This document shows, one piece after another, positions 26,592 to 35,516 of a stretch of DNA of 64,000 nucleotides. The stretch is from Dyadobacter tibetensis Y620-1 (GTDB taxonomy: Bacteria > Bacteroidota > Bacteroidia > Cytophagales > Spirosomataceae). A program made the translations under genes and the position numbers. Under the pieces are notes generated by a model. That model worked only from the letters and a program-made list of their open reading frames with translations. It did not search any database and was not told the DNA's origin. Location of the stretch: contig NZ_AZQN01000002.1 in the NCBI RefSeq assembly GCF_000566685.1, forward strand, positions 248,001 through 312,000, in the 5' to 3' direction. Every line of letters starts with the position of its first letter. The first letter of the stretch is position 1.

Positions 26592-27191
26592 ATGAATAGA
26601 CGCGATGCACTAGGCCGTGTGGCCCTATTGATGGGTGGTGCACTTTCTGCACCAACCATGGTGGCTTTCCTGCAAGGTTGTAACAAATCAGGCGACGCGA
26701 CCTCGGCAATGACATTTCCCTTCTCTCCTGAAAGACAAAATCTGATTTCGGAAGTAGCTGAACTCATTATTCCAAAGACAGATACCCCTGGCGCCAAAGA
26801 TGCCAAGGTAGGACCCTTTATCGAGATGATGCTCAAGGATTGTTATGAAGCCAAGGATCAATCTAGCTTTGAAAAAGGGCTGGAGCAATTGGAGGATAAG
26901 GGATTCTTAAAAGCTAGCCCCCAGGAGCAAACCAAAATATTAACAGATATGGAGGCTCAGTCCAAGGAGGAACTTTCCAAGGCTGGAGAAGATAAGAAAA
27001 AATATACAGAGGCAGGAAAGGAATACACCGACGCTGGCGTGCCTTTCTTCCGTTTGATGAAAGAACTCACTTTATTGGGCTATTTCACCTCGGAAGAAGG
27101 AGCTACCATGGCTCTGGAATATGTACCTGTTCCTGGGCGCTATGACGGCTGTATCGATTATAAACCTGGACAAAAAGCCTGGGCCATGTAG
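26592..27191 (+). CDS. Gluconate 2-dehydrogenase subunit 3-like protein
   Basis: The 199-residue exported protein starts MNRRDALGRVALLMGG, a twin-arginine signal, and has a possible lipobox (FLQGC at about 31-35). The mature part (ISEVAELIIPKTDTPGAKDA, then ALEYVPVPGRYDGCIDY) matches the small third subunit of membrane gluconate-2-dehydrogenase-type complexes. It partners the GMC oxidoreductase that follows 74 bp downstream. The small subunit probably aids Tat export or maturation of the flavoprotein. No cytochrome c subunit gene lies nearby. Confidence 0.88.
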   Translation: MNRRDALGRVALLMGGALSAPTMVAFLQGCNKSGDATSAMTFPFSPERQNLISEVAELIIPKTDTPGAKDAKVGPFIEMMLKDCYEAKDQSSFEKGLEQLEDKGFLKASPQEQTKILTDMEAQSKEELSKAGEDKKKYTEAGKEYTDAGVPFFRLMKELTLLGYFTSEEGATMALEYVPVPGRYDGCIDYKPGQKAWAM

Positions 27192-27210
27192 GCCCTTATG
27201 CTGAATGTTT

Positions 27211-27235
27211 TTCGGATTACATATCCGAATTTTTT
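27211..27235 (+). terminator. Weak internal terminator/attenuator between subunit 3 and GMC genes
   Basis: TTCGGAT (27211-27217) pairs with ATCCGAA (27223-27229), a 5-nt loop and six Ts follow. It lies inside the presumed operon and could lower expression of the large subunit. Confidence 0.55.
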
Positions 27236-27265
27236 CCAGTTTCACATATCAAAGAATTTTCAATA

Positions 27266-28984
27266 ATGAATCTGAATATTAAAGCAACCAAACAGGACAC
27301 CTATGACGCCATCGTAGTAGGGTCCGGTATCAGCGGCGGATGGGCCGCTAAAGAACTTACAGAAAAAGGTCTGAAAGTAGTCATGCTAGAGCGGGGCCGT
27401 GACATCAAACATATTACCGACTATAAGACCGCCACTTTGGCTCCTTGGGAGCTTGAGCATCGTGGCCGTGTTACAACGGTGGCCAAGGAGGAGTATTGGG
27501 CTAATATGCGTACCGGTTATACCGCCAATGAAGAGCATCGTTACCTCTTCGAAAACGACTCCGAAAACCCATATAAGGAGACCAGGGGTTTCGACTGGAT
27601 AAGAGCCTACCATGTGGGTGGACGGTCCTTGCTCTGGGGCCGCCAGAGCTATAGACTAAATCCTGAGGACTTCGAAGCCAATGCCAAAGATGGTATATCG
27701 GTAGACTGGCCTGTGCGCTATAATGAAATAGCCCCTTGGTACGATTACGTCGAAAAGTTTGCCGGTATCAGCGGAAACCGTGATGGCTTAGATGTACTTC
27801 CTGATGGAGCCTTTTTACCTCCTATGCAGATGAATTGCGTAGAAACTCATGTAAAAGGTGAGGTAGAAAAGAAATTTGCCGGTAGAAATATTATTATCGG
27901 GCGAGCCGCTCACCTCACTAAGCCTCAAGGCTTTCATACCGAACTAGGCCGTGCTGCCTGCCAGTTCCGAAATATGTGTATGCGTGGCTGCCCTTATGGT
28001 GCCTATTTCAGTACGCAGTCGGCAACGCTTCCGGCGGCTCAGAAAACTGGTAATTTAACATTGATTCCAGATACAATCGTTTCTGAAGTCATTTATGACG
28101 ACAAACTGGGTAAGGCAACCGGGGTGCGTACCATTAATCAGAACACATTGGAAACTAAGGAGTATTATGCAAAAATAATATTCCTGAACGCATCAGCCAT
28201 AGCGTCTACTTCCATATTGATGAATTCTAAGTCGAAGCGTTTCCCTAATGGAATGGGTAATGATGGAGACCAGTTGGGGCGTAATATCATGGACCACCAT
28301 CTGGCAGTGGGTGCACGAGGAGATATGGATGGATTTGAAGATAAATATTACTTCGGTCGCCGCGCCAATGGAATCTATATCCCACGTTATAGAAACTGGG
28401 GGAACGACAAGCGTGATTACCTGCGCGGATTTGGCTACCAAGGTGGTGCCAGTCGTGCTTCTTGGGGTCGCGGCGTAGGAATGGATGGCTTCGGTGCCGA
28501 ATTCAAAGCTTCTTTATCAGAGCCAGGAGGCTGGTCTATGAACCTGGGTGGTTTTGGTGAAATGCTTCCTAACGAGGCCAATCGCTTTACCCTACATCCC
28601 ACAGAAAAAGACAAATGGGGGCTACCAATTGTCGTCTTCGATGCCGCATATGGAGATAATGAGCTTAAGATGCGTCAGGATATGATGAACGATGCAGCAG
28701 AAATGCTAGAAGCTGCAGGCTTGAAAAATGTGACAAAATATAATGATGAGACCAAAAATCCGGGAATAGGAATACATGAGATGGGAACGGCACGGATGGG
28801 CAGAGAAGCCAAATCATCGGTTCTCAACAAAAATAACCAGGTATGGGGAGCTGAGAATGTCTTCGTTACCGATGGTTCTTTCATGACTTCTTCCTCTTGT
28901 GTTAACCCATCCTTGTCATATATGGCCTTTACTGCCCGCGCTGCAGATTTTGCCGTAAAAGAACTGAAGAAACAGAATCTATAA
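27266..28984 (+). CDS. GMC family oxidoreductase (gluconate 2-dehydrogenase-like flavoprotein)
   Basis: The 572-residue protein has an FAD-binding Rossmann fold at the N-terminus (YDAIVVGSGISGGWAAKEL), the segment HVGGRSLLWGRQSYR, FRNMCMRGCPYGAYF with a Cys cluster, and the GMC C-terminal domain with HEMGTARMG (catalytic His) and SSSCVNPSLSYMAFTARAA. It would oxidise a sugar or sugar-alcohol group in the periplasm and pass electrons to the respiratory chain. It has no own signal peptide, which fits co-export with the Tat-targeted subunit 3. Substrate unknown. Confidence 0.9.
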   Translation: MNLNIKATKQDTYDAIVVGSGISGGWAAKELTEKGLKVVMLERGRDIKHITDYKTATLAPWELEHRGRVTTVAKEEYWANMRTGYTANEEHRYLFENDSENPYKETRGFDWIRAYHVGGRSLLWGRQSYRLNPEDFEANAKDGISVDWPVRYNEIAPWYDYVEKFAGISGNRDGLDVLPDGAFLPPMQMNCVETHVKGEVEKKFAGRNIIIGRAAHLTKPQGFHTELGRAACQFRNMCMRGCPYGAYFSTQSATLPAAQKTGNLTLIPDTIVSEVIYDDKLGKATGVRTINQNTLETKEYYAKIIFLNASAIASTSILMNSKSKRFPNGMGNDGDQLGRNIMDHHLAVGARGDMDGFEDKYYFGRRANGIYIPRYRNWGNDKRDYLRGFGYQGGASRASWGRGVGMDGFGAEFKASLSEPGGWSMNLGGFGEMLPNEANRFTLHPTEKDKWGLPIVVFDAAYGDNELKMRQDMMNDAAEMLEAAGLKNVTKYNDETKNPGIGIHEMGTARMGREAKSSVLNKNNQVWGAENVFVTDGSFMTSSSCVNPSLSYMAFTARAADFAVKELKKQNL

Positions 28985-29013
28985 GATTCTAATATAAACC
29001 TACTTTTAAAACT

Positions 29014-29058
29014 AACCGTTATAATGTCCATAAGTGGATATTATAACGGTTTTTTTTC
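29014..29058 (+). terminator. Strong intrinsic terminator after the GMC gene
   Basis: A 17-bp stem (29014-29030 with 29035-29051, one G-U pair) with a TAAG loop ends in a run of about nine Ts. Confidence 0.93.
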
Positions 29059-29089
29059 GTTATATCCACTTTCCAGCTGCTACAATAGT

Positions 29090-29097
29090 ATTTTTGT
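29090..29097 (+). promoter_or_regulatory. -7 promoter box TATTTTTG of the DUF5009-like gene
   Basis: Exact TAnnTTTG match 21 bp before the ATG at 29118; it excludes the longer frame that would start inside the terminator at 29034. Confidence 0.55.
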
Positions 29098-29117
29098 ACA
29101 TTGCCCTGCTTTTCCCA

Positions 29118-30383
29118 ATGACTATGAGTTGTATGATAGCAGCTCTCCCTCCACCGACCACATCGGCAAAGCTTAAACGACCTGAATACTTGACTAGTAA
29201 AACCCTAAATCCAGCTCCTCAACGTGTAGCCTCTGTAGATGCCTTCCGCGGTTTTGTTATGTTTCTCATGATGGCCGAGGTCCTGAACCTAAGTGCTGTT
29301 TCTAAATCCCTTCCTGAATCTGAGTTTTGGTCTTTTTTAGCTTGGCATCAAAGTCATGTACCTTGGGTAGGCTGTTCTCTCCATGACCTTATACAACCTT
29401 CCTTCTCTTTTCTGGTAGGTGTTGCCCTGCCCTACTCCATGGCCAGCAGAAGTCTGAAGAATCAAAGTAAGGCGCAATTATGGGCCCATACCCTACGTAG
29501 ATCGTTAATTTTAATATTGCTGGGTATCTTCCTTCGCTCCATGCACGCCAGTCAAACAAACTTTACATTTGAAGATACCCTTACTCAAATTGGATTAGGA
29601 TATCCATTCCTTTTTGCCCTTGGTTTCTGTAGCCAAAGATTCCGATGGATTACATTAAGTATAATTTTAGTAGGTTACTGGCTGGCATTTGCACTCTACC
29701 CCATCGCCAATATACCTATGGATCCTAATTTAACGGGGGTGCCTAATGACTGGCCTCACCACCTTAAAGGGTTTGCGGCTCACTGGAATAAAAATTATAA
29801 TGTTGCCTGGGCTTTTGATACCTGGTTTATGAATTTATTTCCGCGGGAGTCACCCTTCTTATATAATGGGGGCGGATATAGTACCTTAAGTTTTATTCCT
29901 ACTTTAGGAACTATGATTTTAGGCTTGCTAACTGGTCAATGGCTTAGAAGTAGTCTGGAGCCGACGAATTTTCTAAAAAAGATATTGGCCACAGCGGGTG
30001 CACTTTTCTTGATCGCCATAATTCTGGATTTCACCGGGATTAATCCCATCGTAAAACGTATCTGGACCCCTTCCTGGACCCTTTATAGTGGAGCCTGGGC
30101 AATGATTTTACTATCCTTTTTCTATTATTTCATCGATTACAAATCCTACAACCGTTGGTCCCATCCCTTGATAGTAGTAGGCACTAACTCCATTGCGGCC
30201 TATGTGATCGCACATACCCTCAATGATTTGATCGATTCATCCTTCCGAATTCATGTGGGTAATCAATATGACACCATACTGGGTCTGCCCTACCGCACCC
30301 TAATCAGCGGGTCGGTAATTCTATTACTTGAATATTGGATTTTGAACTGGATGTTCAACAAACGAATCTTTATAAAAGTCTAG
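29118..30383 (+). CDS. DUF5009 / heparan-alpha-glucosaminide N-acetyltransferase-like membrane protein
   Basis: The 421-residue multi-pass membrane protein has about ten to eleven helices. RVASVDAFRGFVMFLMM, followed by WVGCSLHDLIQPSFSFLVG, is the signature of the DUF5009/HGSNAT-like acyltransferase group, whose conserved His lies in the first loops. Eukaryotic relatives acetylate glucosamine across a membrane; bacterial members are uncharacterised. I chose the ATG at 29118 from the promoter position; ATGs at 29124 and 29133 are alternatives. It stands alone after the GMC terminator. Confidence 0.82.
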   Translation: MTMSCMIAALPPPTTSAKLKRPEYLTSKTLNPAPQRVASVDAFRGFVMFLMMAEVLNLSAVSKSLPESEFWSFLAWHQSHVPWVGCSLHDLIQPSFSFLVGVALPYSMASRSLKNQSKAQLWAHTLRRSLILILLGIFLRSMHASQTNFTFEDTLTQIGLGYPFLFALGFCSQRFRWITLSIILVGYWLAFALYPIANIPMDPNLTGVPNDWPHHLKGFAAHWNKNYNVAWAFDTWFMNLFPRESPFLYNGGGYSTLSFIPTLGTMILGLLTGQWLRSSLEPTNFLKKILATAGALFLIAIILDFTGINPIVKRIWTPSWTLYSGAWAMILLSFFYYFIDYKSYNRWSHPLIVVGTNSIAAYVIAHTLNDLIDSSFRIHVGNQYDTILGLPYRTLISGSVILLLEYWILNWMFNKRIFIKV

Positions 30384-30433
30384 TCCTTTTTGCACAATTT
30401 TACACTTATTTCATCAATCAGCAATGAAGGGTG

Positions 30434-30441
30434 TATATTTG
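30434..30441 (+). promoter_or_regulatory. -7 promoter box TATATTTG of the VOC gene
   Basis: Exact TAnnTTTG match, 27 bp before the ATG. Confidence 0.5.
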
Positions 30442-30468
30442 ATACTTTAAAATACAACCCCACATAAT

Positions 30469-30858
30469 ATGCAACTGTTACACAACATTCATCATATTGC
30501 TATCATCTGCTCCGATTACCCCATAAGTAAAGCCTTTTATACCGAAATTCTAGGCTTCGAAATTATACAGGAGGTTTATAGAGAAGAAAGACAATCTTAT
30601 AAATTAGACTTGGCGCTATCGGGGCAGTATTGTATTGAACTCTTCTCCTTCCCGGAACCTCCCAAGCGGGTGTCCCAACCCGAAGCTGCCGGACTCCGCC
30701 ACCTGGCCTTTTCAGTTACTGATTTAGAAGCTGCTGTAGAATTCTTAGAAATTAAAGGTGTGTCCACTGAACCCGTACGCATAGATACCCTGACAGGTAA
30801 AAAGTTCACATTCTTTGCTGATCCAGATGGACTACCTTTAGAATTATATCAGGTATAA
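30469..30858 (+). CDS. VOC family protein (GloA-like, YaeR type)
   Basis: The 129-residue vicinal-oxygen-chelate protein has one glyoxalase module: metal His in HHIAI near residue 7, CIELFSF, GLRHLAFSV and the closing FFADPDGLPLELYQV with the metal Glu. It resembles YaeR/GloA2, proteins of uncertain activity similar to lactoylglutathione lyase. Since the organism probably uses bacillithiol, a thiol-adduct role is possible but not shown. Confidence 0.88.
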   Translation: MQLLHNIHHIAIICSDYPISKAFYTEILGFEIIQEVYREERQSYKLDLALSGQYCIELFSFPEPPKRVSQPEAAGLRHLAFSVTDLEAAVEFLEIKGVSTEPVRIDTLTGKKFTFFADPDGLPLELYQV

Positions 30859-30879
30859 ACCTTCTTGTGCACCAAAAAT

Positions 30880-31368
30880 TTAGCTGATGGCGAAACCCAG
30901 TTTTCCTAACTGCGATTCTCTATGGGCCATAGATTCATAAAAACCTTTGATACTTACCTGGTGGTCATCCAGCATGTCCAGTATTGACTGATCCCATTCC
31001 AGATATTGGGAAACAGTTTGGTAGGAATTCAACAATGTCGCTTCCGTTTTCTTAAAGAATCCCGCCACCTCCATTTGCCTTCCCTCCATCTCTCTGAGGT
31101 GAAATATACCGTTGTGCTGTTCCGTACTATAACTTGGTATAGCCAATCCGTCGTCAGTAAGCAAGCATTTTAAGTAATCATAAACGGATTTCAGTTCTCT
31201 CTGGAAAAGGAGTGAACTAAAATGACCCTGAGTAAGGCTCTTTCGTAAATGGCAAATCCGGTCCATTTTCAATGCATTCAAATACAGCGTTTCTCTCAGG
31301 CACTGCTGATTCCAGAGTAATCTGATCTTTGAAATCATCTCGAATTGAACATTTTCTCCGTTTTTCAT
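30880..31368 (-). CDS. Hypothetical protein, 162 aa, predicted helical bundle
   Basis: No family was firmly recognised. The protein is all-helical and soluble with evenly spaced charged residues (SVYDYLKCLLTDDG, and LLNSYQTVSQYLEWDQSILD), the pattern of four-helix or ferritin-like folds such as DUF2383. It lacks obvious metal-binding ExxH motifs. It is convergent with the VOC gene (21 bp between stops) and faces a 281-bp AT-rich region. Confidence 0.65.
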   Translation of the reverse strand: MKNGENVQFEMISKIRLLWNQQCLRETLYLNALKMDRICHLRKSLTQGHFSSLLFQRELKSVYDYLKCLLTDDGLAIPSYSTEQHNGIFHLREMEGRQMEVAGFFKKTEATLLNSYQTVSQYLEWDQSILDMLDDHQVSIKGFYESMAHRESQLGKLGFAIS

Positions 31369-31649
31369 ATTTTCTATCGTTAAGTATGTCTTATATCTGG
31401 ATAAATATCATACCTAAGCGTCTTAATTTGAATGAATTATATCTTTTTTGCCATAAAACTATTTATTGGATGAAATTAAAAAGATGAATTACTGTTATTA
31501 TTACCATCGTTTCATTGGAAGGATTTCCCGTTATGCTCTAGGGTTGAGCACTTGAAGACTCTAGTGATATTTTTATAGTAGCCCTAAAGGGATTAACTTT
31601 GTCATAATATACTGTACTAAAAAAAATACAGTTTTTATATTTTTCGAAC

Positions 31650-33941
31650 ATGTTAGGAAAAACCAGTTTATATATATCTGTTTCACTCATTGCCTTGTAT
31701 TCCTGCAAAAAGCCGGTTTCAGTTCCCCAAGCGATTACCCAAAAAGTGCCAGTTTTACAAATTGGAGAAGAAGAAGTGACAGCAGAGGAATTCAACACGG
31801 CATATCAGAATTACAAGAAAAGTGAAGATAGTCTTTTAAATTTAACTCCGGATGAGTATGTCCCCATATATACGGAGAGACGACTCAAAGTTAAACAGGC
31901 CCAGGCTTCAGGTAAGGACACCACCACCGATTATCAGGAACAAGTGGCCTCTTACCGGATTCAATTGGCCAAAAGCCATGTAAAAGATAGGAGTTTAGTC
32001 GATCAACTTGCAAAGGAAGCTTACGAACGGATGAAATTAGAGGTAAAGGCCTCACACATTCTCATTCCCGTTTCCTGGCATGCCTCACCTGCCGATACTT
32101 TACAGGCTTATCGGGCCGCTCTGGCTATGAAAGGCAGGCTTGAAGAAGGAGAAGATTTTGAAAAGATGGCTGTTCGATTCTCCAAGGACCCTACTGCTCC
32201 CCAGAACCGTGGCAATCTGGGGTATTTTACAGCATTCCAAATGATTTATCCTTTAGAAACTGCCGCTTATACTACCCCCATAGGTAAGATTTCATCGCCC
32301 GTCCGTAGCCGTAGTGGCTATCATATACTGAAAGTGAACGATCGAAGACCCAACCGAGGTCTTGTTCAAGTCGCCCATATCATGATTAAAAGCGATTCTC
32401 TGGATTCGGAAACGAAAAAAGAAATTGTTAAGGCGCAGATTTTTGAGGCCTACCGTAAGTTATCAGAAGGAAGTGCGTGGGATAATGTCCTAAGGGAATA
32501 TACTGATGACAAAAATTCCATCGCTAACAATGGTATACTTCCCATGTTTGGTGTGGGGCAGATGGTTCCGGAAATAGAGGATGCTGCCTATGCATTGACT
32601 AAGACCGGGAGCTACTCCCAACCTGTCAAGTCAATTTATGGCTGGCATATTTTAAGATTAGAATCCAAAAAACCATTGGAATCCTATGAAAACCTTCTGG
32701 CTTCATTGCGCCAGCGCGTGGTTACGGATACCCGGGGGCAAGTCTTCGAACAAGCGAGAGCACAACGTTTGAGACAGCAATACAAGCCAGTAGAATATGC
32801 GGATAATTGGAAACAAGCCTTATCCCTCGCGGATAGTAGCTTACTTACAGCGAACTGGAGCGAAAATAGAGCCGTAAGTAATAATTGGAATAATACAGCC
32901 TTATTTAGCATTGCTCAAACACCCTATCCCGCTCAGGGTTTTTTCGGATATGTCAAGAGAAAACAATTCCCCTCTGAGGTGGGGAGCTCTCCTGCGGTAG
33001 TATTTCGTCATTTGTATGAAAGCTATTTAACAGAAAAATTATCCGAATACGAAATTGCCCATCTGGAAGAAATTGACAATAATTTTAAAATGGAAATGGA
33101 CCGGGTCAAAGAGGGAATCTTGCTTTCTCAGATTATGGAGGAGCAGGTTTGGCAACGTTCCCTGTCAGACTCTCTGGGACAGGTAGCCTGGTACAACCAA
33201 CATCAGGATAAATATAAATTTCCGGAAAGAGCCTTTGGAAAAATAATTATTGCACCCGATCAGAATACGCTGAAGCAGGTGCAGGATATTCTGGAACAGA
33301 AACCATATGTTCTTTCAAGGAAAACCCCCGAACTTCTTTTCACTGCCAGCAGTGCACAATTGGATGCTGACCACGAGGTGGCGTTAAAGGAACTATTAGT
33401 ACTCCTCAAATCGAATCCAAATTATCTGGTAGAAGTGGCGGGTTACCGTACGGCGACCGAGCCAGAACCAACCTCGAGTAGTCGTATTCGCAATGTGGTG
33501 AACTATTTAACAAAAAACCAGATACCCATTATCAGAATAATTGAAAAAGATTATGGGTCCTACCGACCTAGTGCTTCAGAAGAAAGAAACAGAAGAGTGA
33601 GTTTCCAGCTGTTTAGCAACTCCTCTAAAGACATTGAAATGGTATTAAATGAAGACCAGGACATTGGCGTACAAATAGAAGAAGGTTATTTTACGAAGAC
33701 GAATGCCCTTTTACAGGGTGTAGAGTGGAAAAAAGGAATTCAGAGCATCAGTACCCCAGAAGGAAAAAAATATGTTGAAATTGATCGAATAGAAATGCCC
33801 AGGCCCAAAAAATTCATGGAGGCAAGAGGCAGTGTGATCAATGATTTCCAAAAAGAACTGGAGAAAAACTGGATGTCCAACCTAAAAAGCAGGTATCCAG
33901 TAAAAGTCAATGAAGAAGAATTACAAAAAATAGCACCATAA
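31650..33941 (+). CDS. Parvulin-type peptidyl-prolyl isomerase with embedded OmpA-like segment
   Basis: The 763-residue envelope protein begins with a lipoprotein-like signal (LIALYSC, Cys at about 19). Two PpiC/parvulin domains follow: about 131-234 (KASHILIPVS, GNLGYFTAF, GYHILKVND) and about 239-345 (VAHIMIK, GWHILRLES). A later stretch at about 563-655 reads like an OmpA C-terminal domain (LLKSNPNYLVEVAGYR, YLTKNQIP, SEERNRRVSFQLF), although the peptidoglycan-binding Asp of the GHTD motif is replaced. The C-terminal 30 residues (KNWMSNLKSRYPVKV) are typical of SurA-type chaperones. It is followed 85 bp later by surA and then the MoxR gene, an outer-membrane-protein folding block. Confidence 0.87.
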   Translation: MLGKTSLYISVSLIALYSCKKPVSVPQAITQKVPVLQIGEEEVTAEEFNTAYQNYKKSEDSLLNLTPDEYVPIYTERRLKVKQAQASGKDTTTDYQEQVASYRIQLAKSHVKDRSLVDQLAKEAYERMKLEVKASHILIPVSWHASPADTLQAYRAALAMKGRLEEGEDFEKMAVRFSKDPTAPQNRGNLGYFTAFQMIYPLETAAYTTPIGKISSPVRSRSGYHILKVNDRRPNRGLVQVAHIMIKSDSLDSETKKEIVKAQIFEAYRKLSEGSAWDNVLREYTDDKNSIANNGILPMFGVGQMVPEIEDAAYALTKTGSYSQPVKSIYGWHILRLESKKPLESYENLLASLRQRVVTDTRGQVFEQARAQRLRQQYKPVEYADNWKQALSLADSSLLTANWSENRAVSNNWNNTALFSIAQTPYPAQGFFGYVKRKQFPSEVGSSPAVVFRHLYESYLTEKLSEYEIAHLEEIDNNFKMEMDRVKEGILLSQIMEEQVWQRSLSDSLGQVAWYNQHQDKYKFPERAFGKIIIAPDQNTLKQVQDILEQKPYVLSRKTPELLFTASSAQLDADHEVALKELLVLLKSNPNYLVEVAGYRTATEPEPTSSSRIRNVVNYLTKNQIPIIRIIEKDYGSYRPSASEERNRRVSFQLFSNSSKDIEMVLNEDQDIGVQIEEGYFTKTNALLQGVEWKKGIQSISTPEGKKYVEIDRIEMPRPKKFMEARGSVINDFQKELEKNWMSNLKSRYPVKVNEEELQKIAP

Positions 33942-34026
33942 AGTGTAATTTAGCATTTTCTAATAAGAATAAGGCAACAGAGCAATCAGATCTTACGTAT
34001 AGAATATACAGGGAACCAGAACAAAA

Positions 34027-35400
34027 ATGAATTTCATGAATAGAAGACTTTTTCACATCCTTTTGCTTGTGATTGTGGGTACAAGCCAACTTACTTTCGC
34101 GCAAGGGCAACAGGGAGTGAGCATCGACAAAATTATTGCCAGGGTTGATAACCACTATATCCTTAACTCGGACGTAGAGGACATGTATATGTCTTATATC
34201 TCACAAGGGCAGAAGGCTCCTGAAAAATGCCAGTTATTGGAGTCGCTAATAATCAACAAGCTGCTACTCGCCAAGGCAGAAATTGACTCCGTAATTGTAG
34301 AAGACGGTGAGGTAAGCGGAGAGCTTGATGCAAAAATGGGATATATGATTCAGCGTTTTGGCTCTGAAAAAAATATAGTAGAAGCCTATGGTAAGAGCAT
34401 TGAGAACCTTAAAACAGAGCTCCGCCAGCAAGTGAAAGAGCAGAAGGTGGTTGAGAAAATGCAGCAGACTATTTCCGGGAATGTAAAAATTACGCCTAGT
34501 GAGGTTCGCCGCTTTTTCAATTCGATCCCTAAAGACAGCCTACCTTATATTCCTGCCGAGGTAGAGATAGGCCAGATCGTTCGCTTGGGTACGGTAACCA
34601 AAGAGCAAAAAGATAAACTGCGTAACCAATTGCTGGAATTAAAGGCTCGGGCTGAAAAAGGTGAAGACTTTGCCATGTTAGCCCAAATTTATTCGGAAGA
34701 CCTCGGGTCAGCTAAGCTGGGTGGTGACTTGGGCTTTGCCAAGCGCGGAGCCATGGTACCTGAGTACGAAGGTGCTGCATTGGCTCTGAAACCGGGTGAG
34801 ATGTCTGATATCATTGAATCTCAATTCGGATTTCACCTGATAAAACTGATTGAAACCCGGGGTGCGGAATACCGTTCCCGACATATCCTCTTACGCCCCG
34901 ATTATAATAAAGGAACGGACATGACAAGCGCCATTCAAACCTTGGATAGCCTGCGGAACCTGATACAAATAGATAGTCTGAAATTTGCCAAGGCAGCTCT
35001 GGACTTTTCTGAAGATAAAATGACTTCAGAGACTGGAGGCCTTATTCAGGATAGAAATACCGGACTTGGCCGTCTTACTCTTGATGCTTCCATGGACCCT
35101 AGCCTTTACTTTGCCATTGATTCTATGAAGGTAGGAGAAATTAGCCCACCTTTGGCATACCGAACCGACGATGGTTCTAGCGGTATGCGTATCCTCTGGT
35201 ATAAAAGCAAATCGGAGCCTCATACAGCCAATCTAAAGGATGACTATGAGAAGATGGCTCAGATTGTACTGAGTAATAAACGAAATAATGCCTTAGAAGA
35301 ATGGTTCATTAAAGCGCAGGGAGATGTTTATATCAGCGTTGAGCCAGAATACAAAAATTGTAAAATTCTTGGTCTGGATACGGATCGAGATAATCTATAG
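34027..35400 (+). CDS. surA: SurA-like periplasmic peptidyl-prolyl isomerase
   Basis: The 457-residue protein has a signal peptide ending LTFAQ (about residue 26), an N-terminal SurA chaperone domain (IIARVDNHYILNSDVED, then LLESLIINKLLLAKAE), a first parvulin domain at about 179-285 (LGGDLGFAKRGAMVPEYE; FGFHLIKLIE) and a more diverged second one (YRSRHILLRPD; TGGLIQDR). It escorts outer-membrane proteins through the periplasm. The ATG at 34027 or 34036 may be used. It lies downstream of the larger parvulin gene and is closed by the terminator at 35420-35458. Confidence 0.9.
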   Translation: MNFMNRRLFHILLLVIVGTSQLTFAQGQQGVSIDKIIARVDNHYILNSDVEDMYMSYISQGQKAPEKCQLLESLIINKLLLAKAEIDSVIVEDGEVSGELDAKMGYMIQRFGSEKNIVEAYGKSIENLKTELRQQVKEQKVVEKMQQTISGNVKITPSEVRRFFNSIPKDSLPYIPAEVEIGQIVRLGTVTKEQKDKLRNQLLELKARAEKGEDFAMLAQIYSEDLGSAKLGGDLGFAKRGAMVPEYEGAALALKPGEMSDIIESQFGFHLIKLIETRGAEYRSRHILLRPDYNKGTDMTSAIQTLDSLRNLIQIDSLKFAKAALDFSEDKMTSETGGLIQDRNTGLGRLTLDASMDPSLYFAIDSMKVGEISPPLAYRTDDGSSGMRILWYKSKSEPHTANLKDDYEKMAQIVLSNKRNNALEEWFIKAQGDVYISVEPEYKNCKILGLDTDRDNL

Positions 35401-35419
35401 AAGATATCGAATTTTTTGC

Positions 35420-35458
35420 AGGAGCCATTTAATATTCACTATTAATGGCTCCTTTTTA
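35420..35458 (+). terminator. Intrinsic terminator after surA
   Basis: AGGAGCCATT (35420-35429) pairs with AATGGCTCCT (35444-35453); T-rich tail follows. Confidence 0.88.
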
Positions 35459-35516
35459 TTGGGCTTTCCTGTATCTTGCTTTAATTTAGTTTTTGCACAT
35501 AAAAATAAGTAGCATA

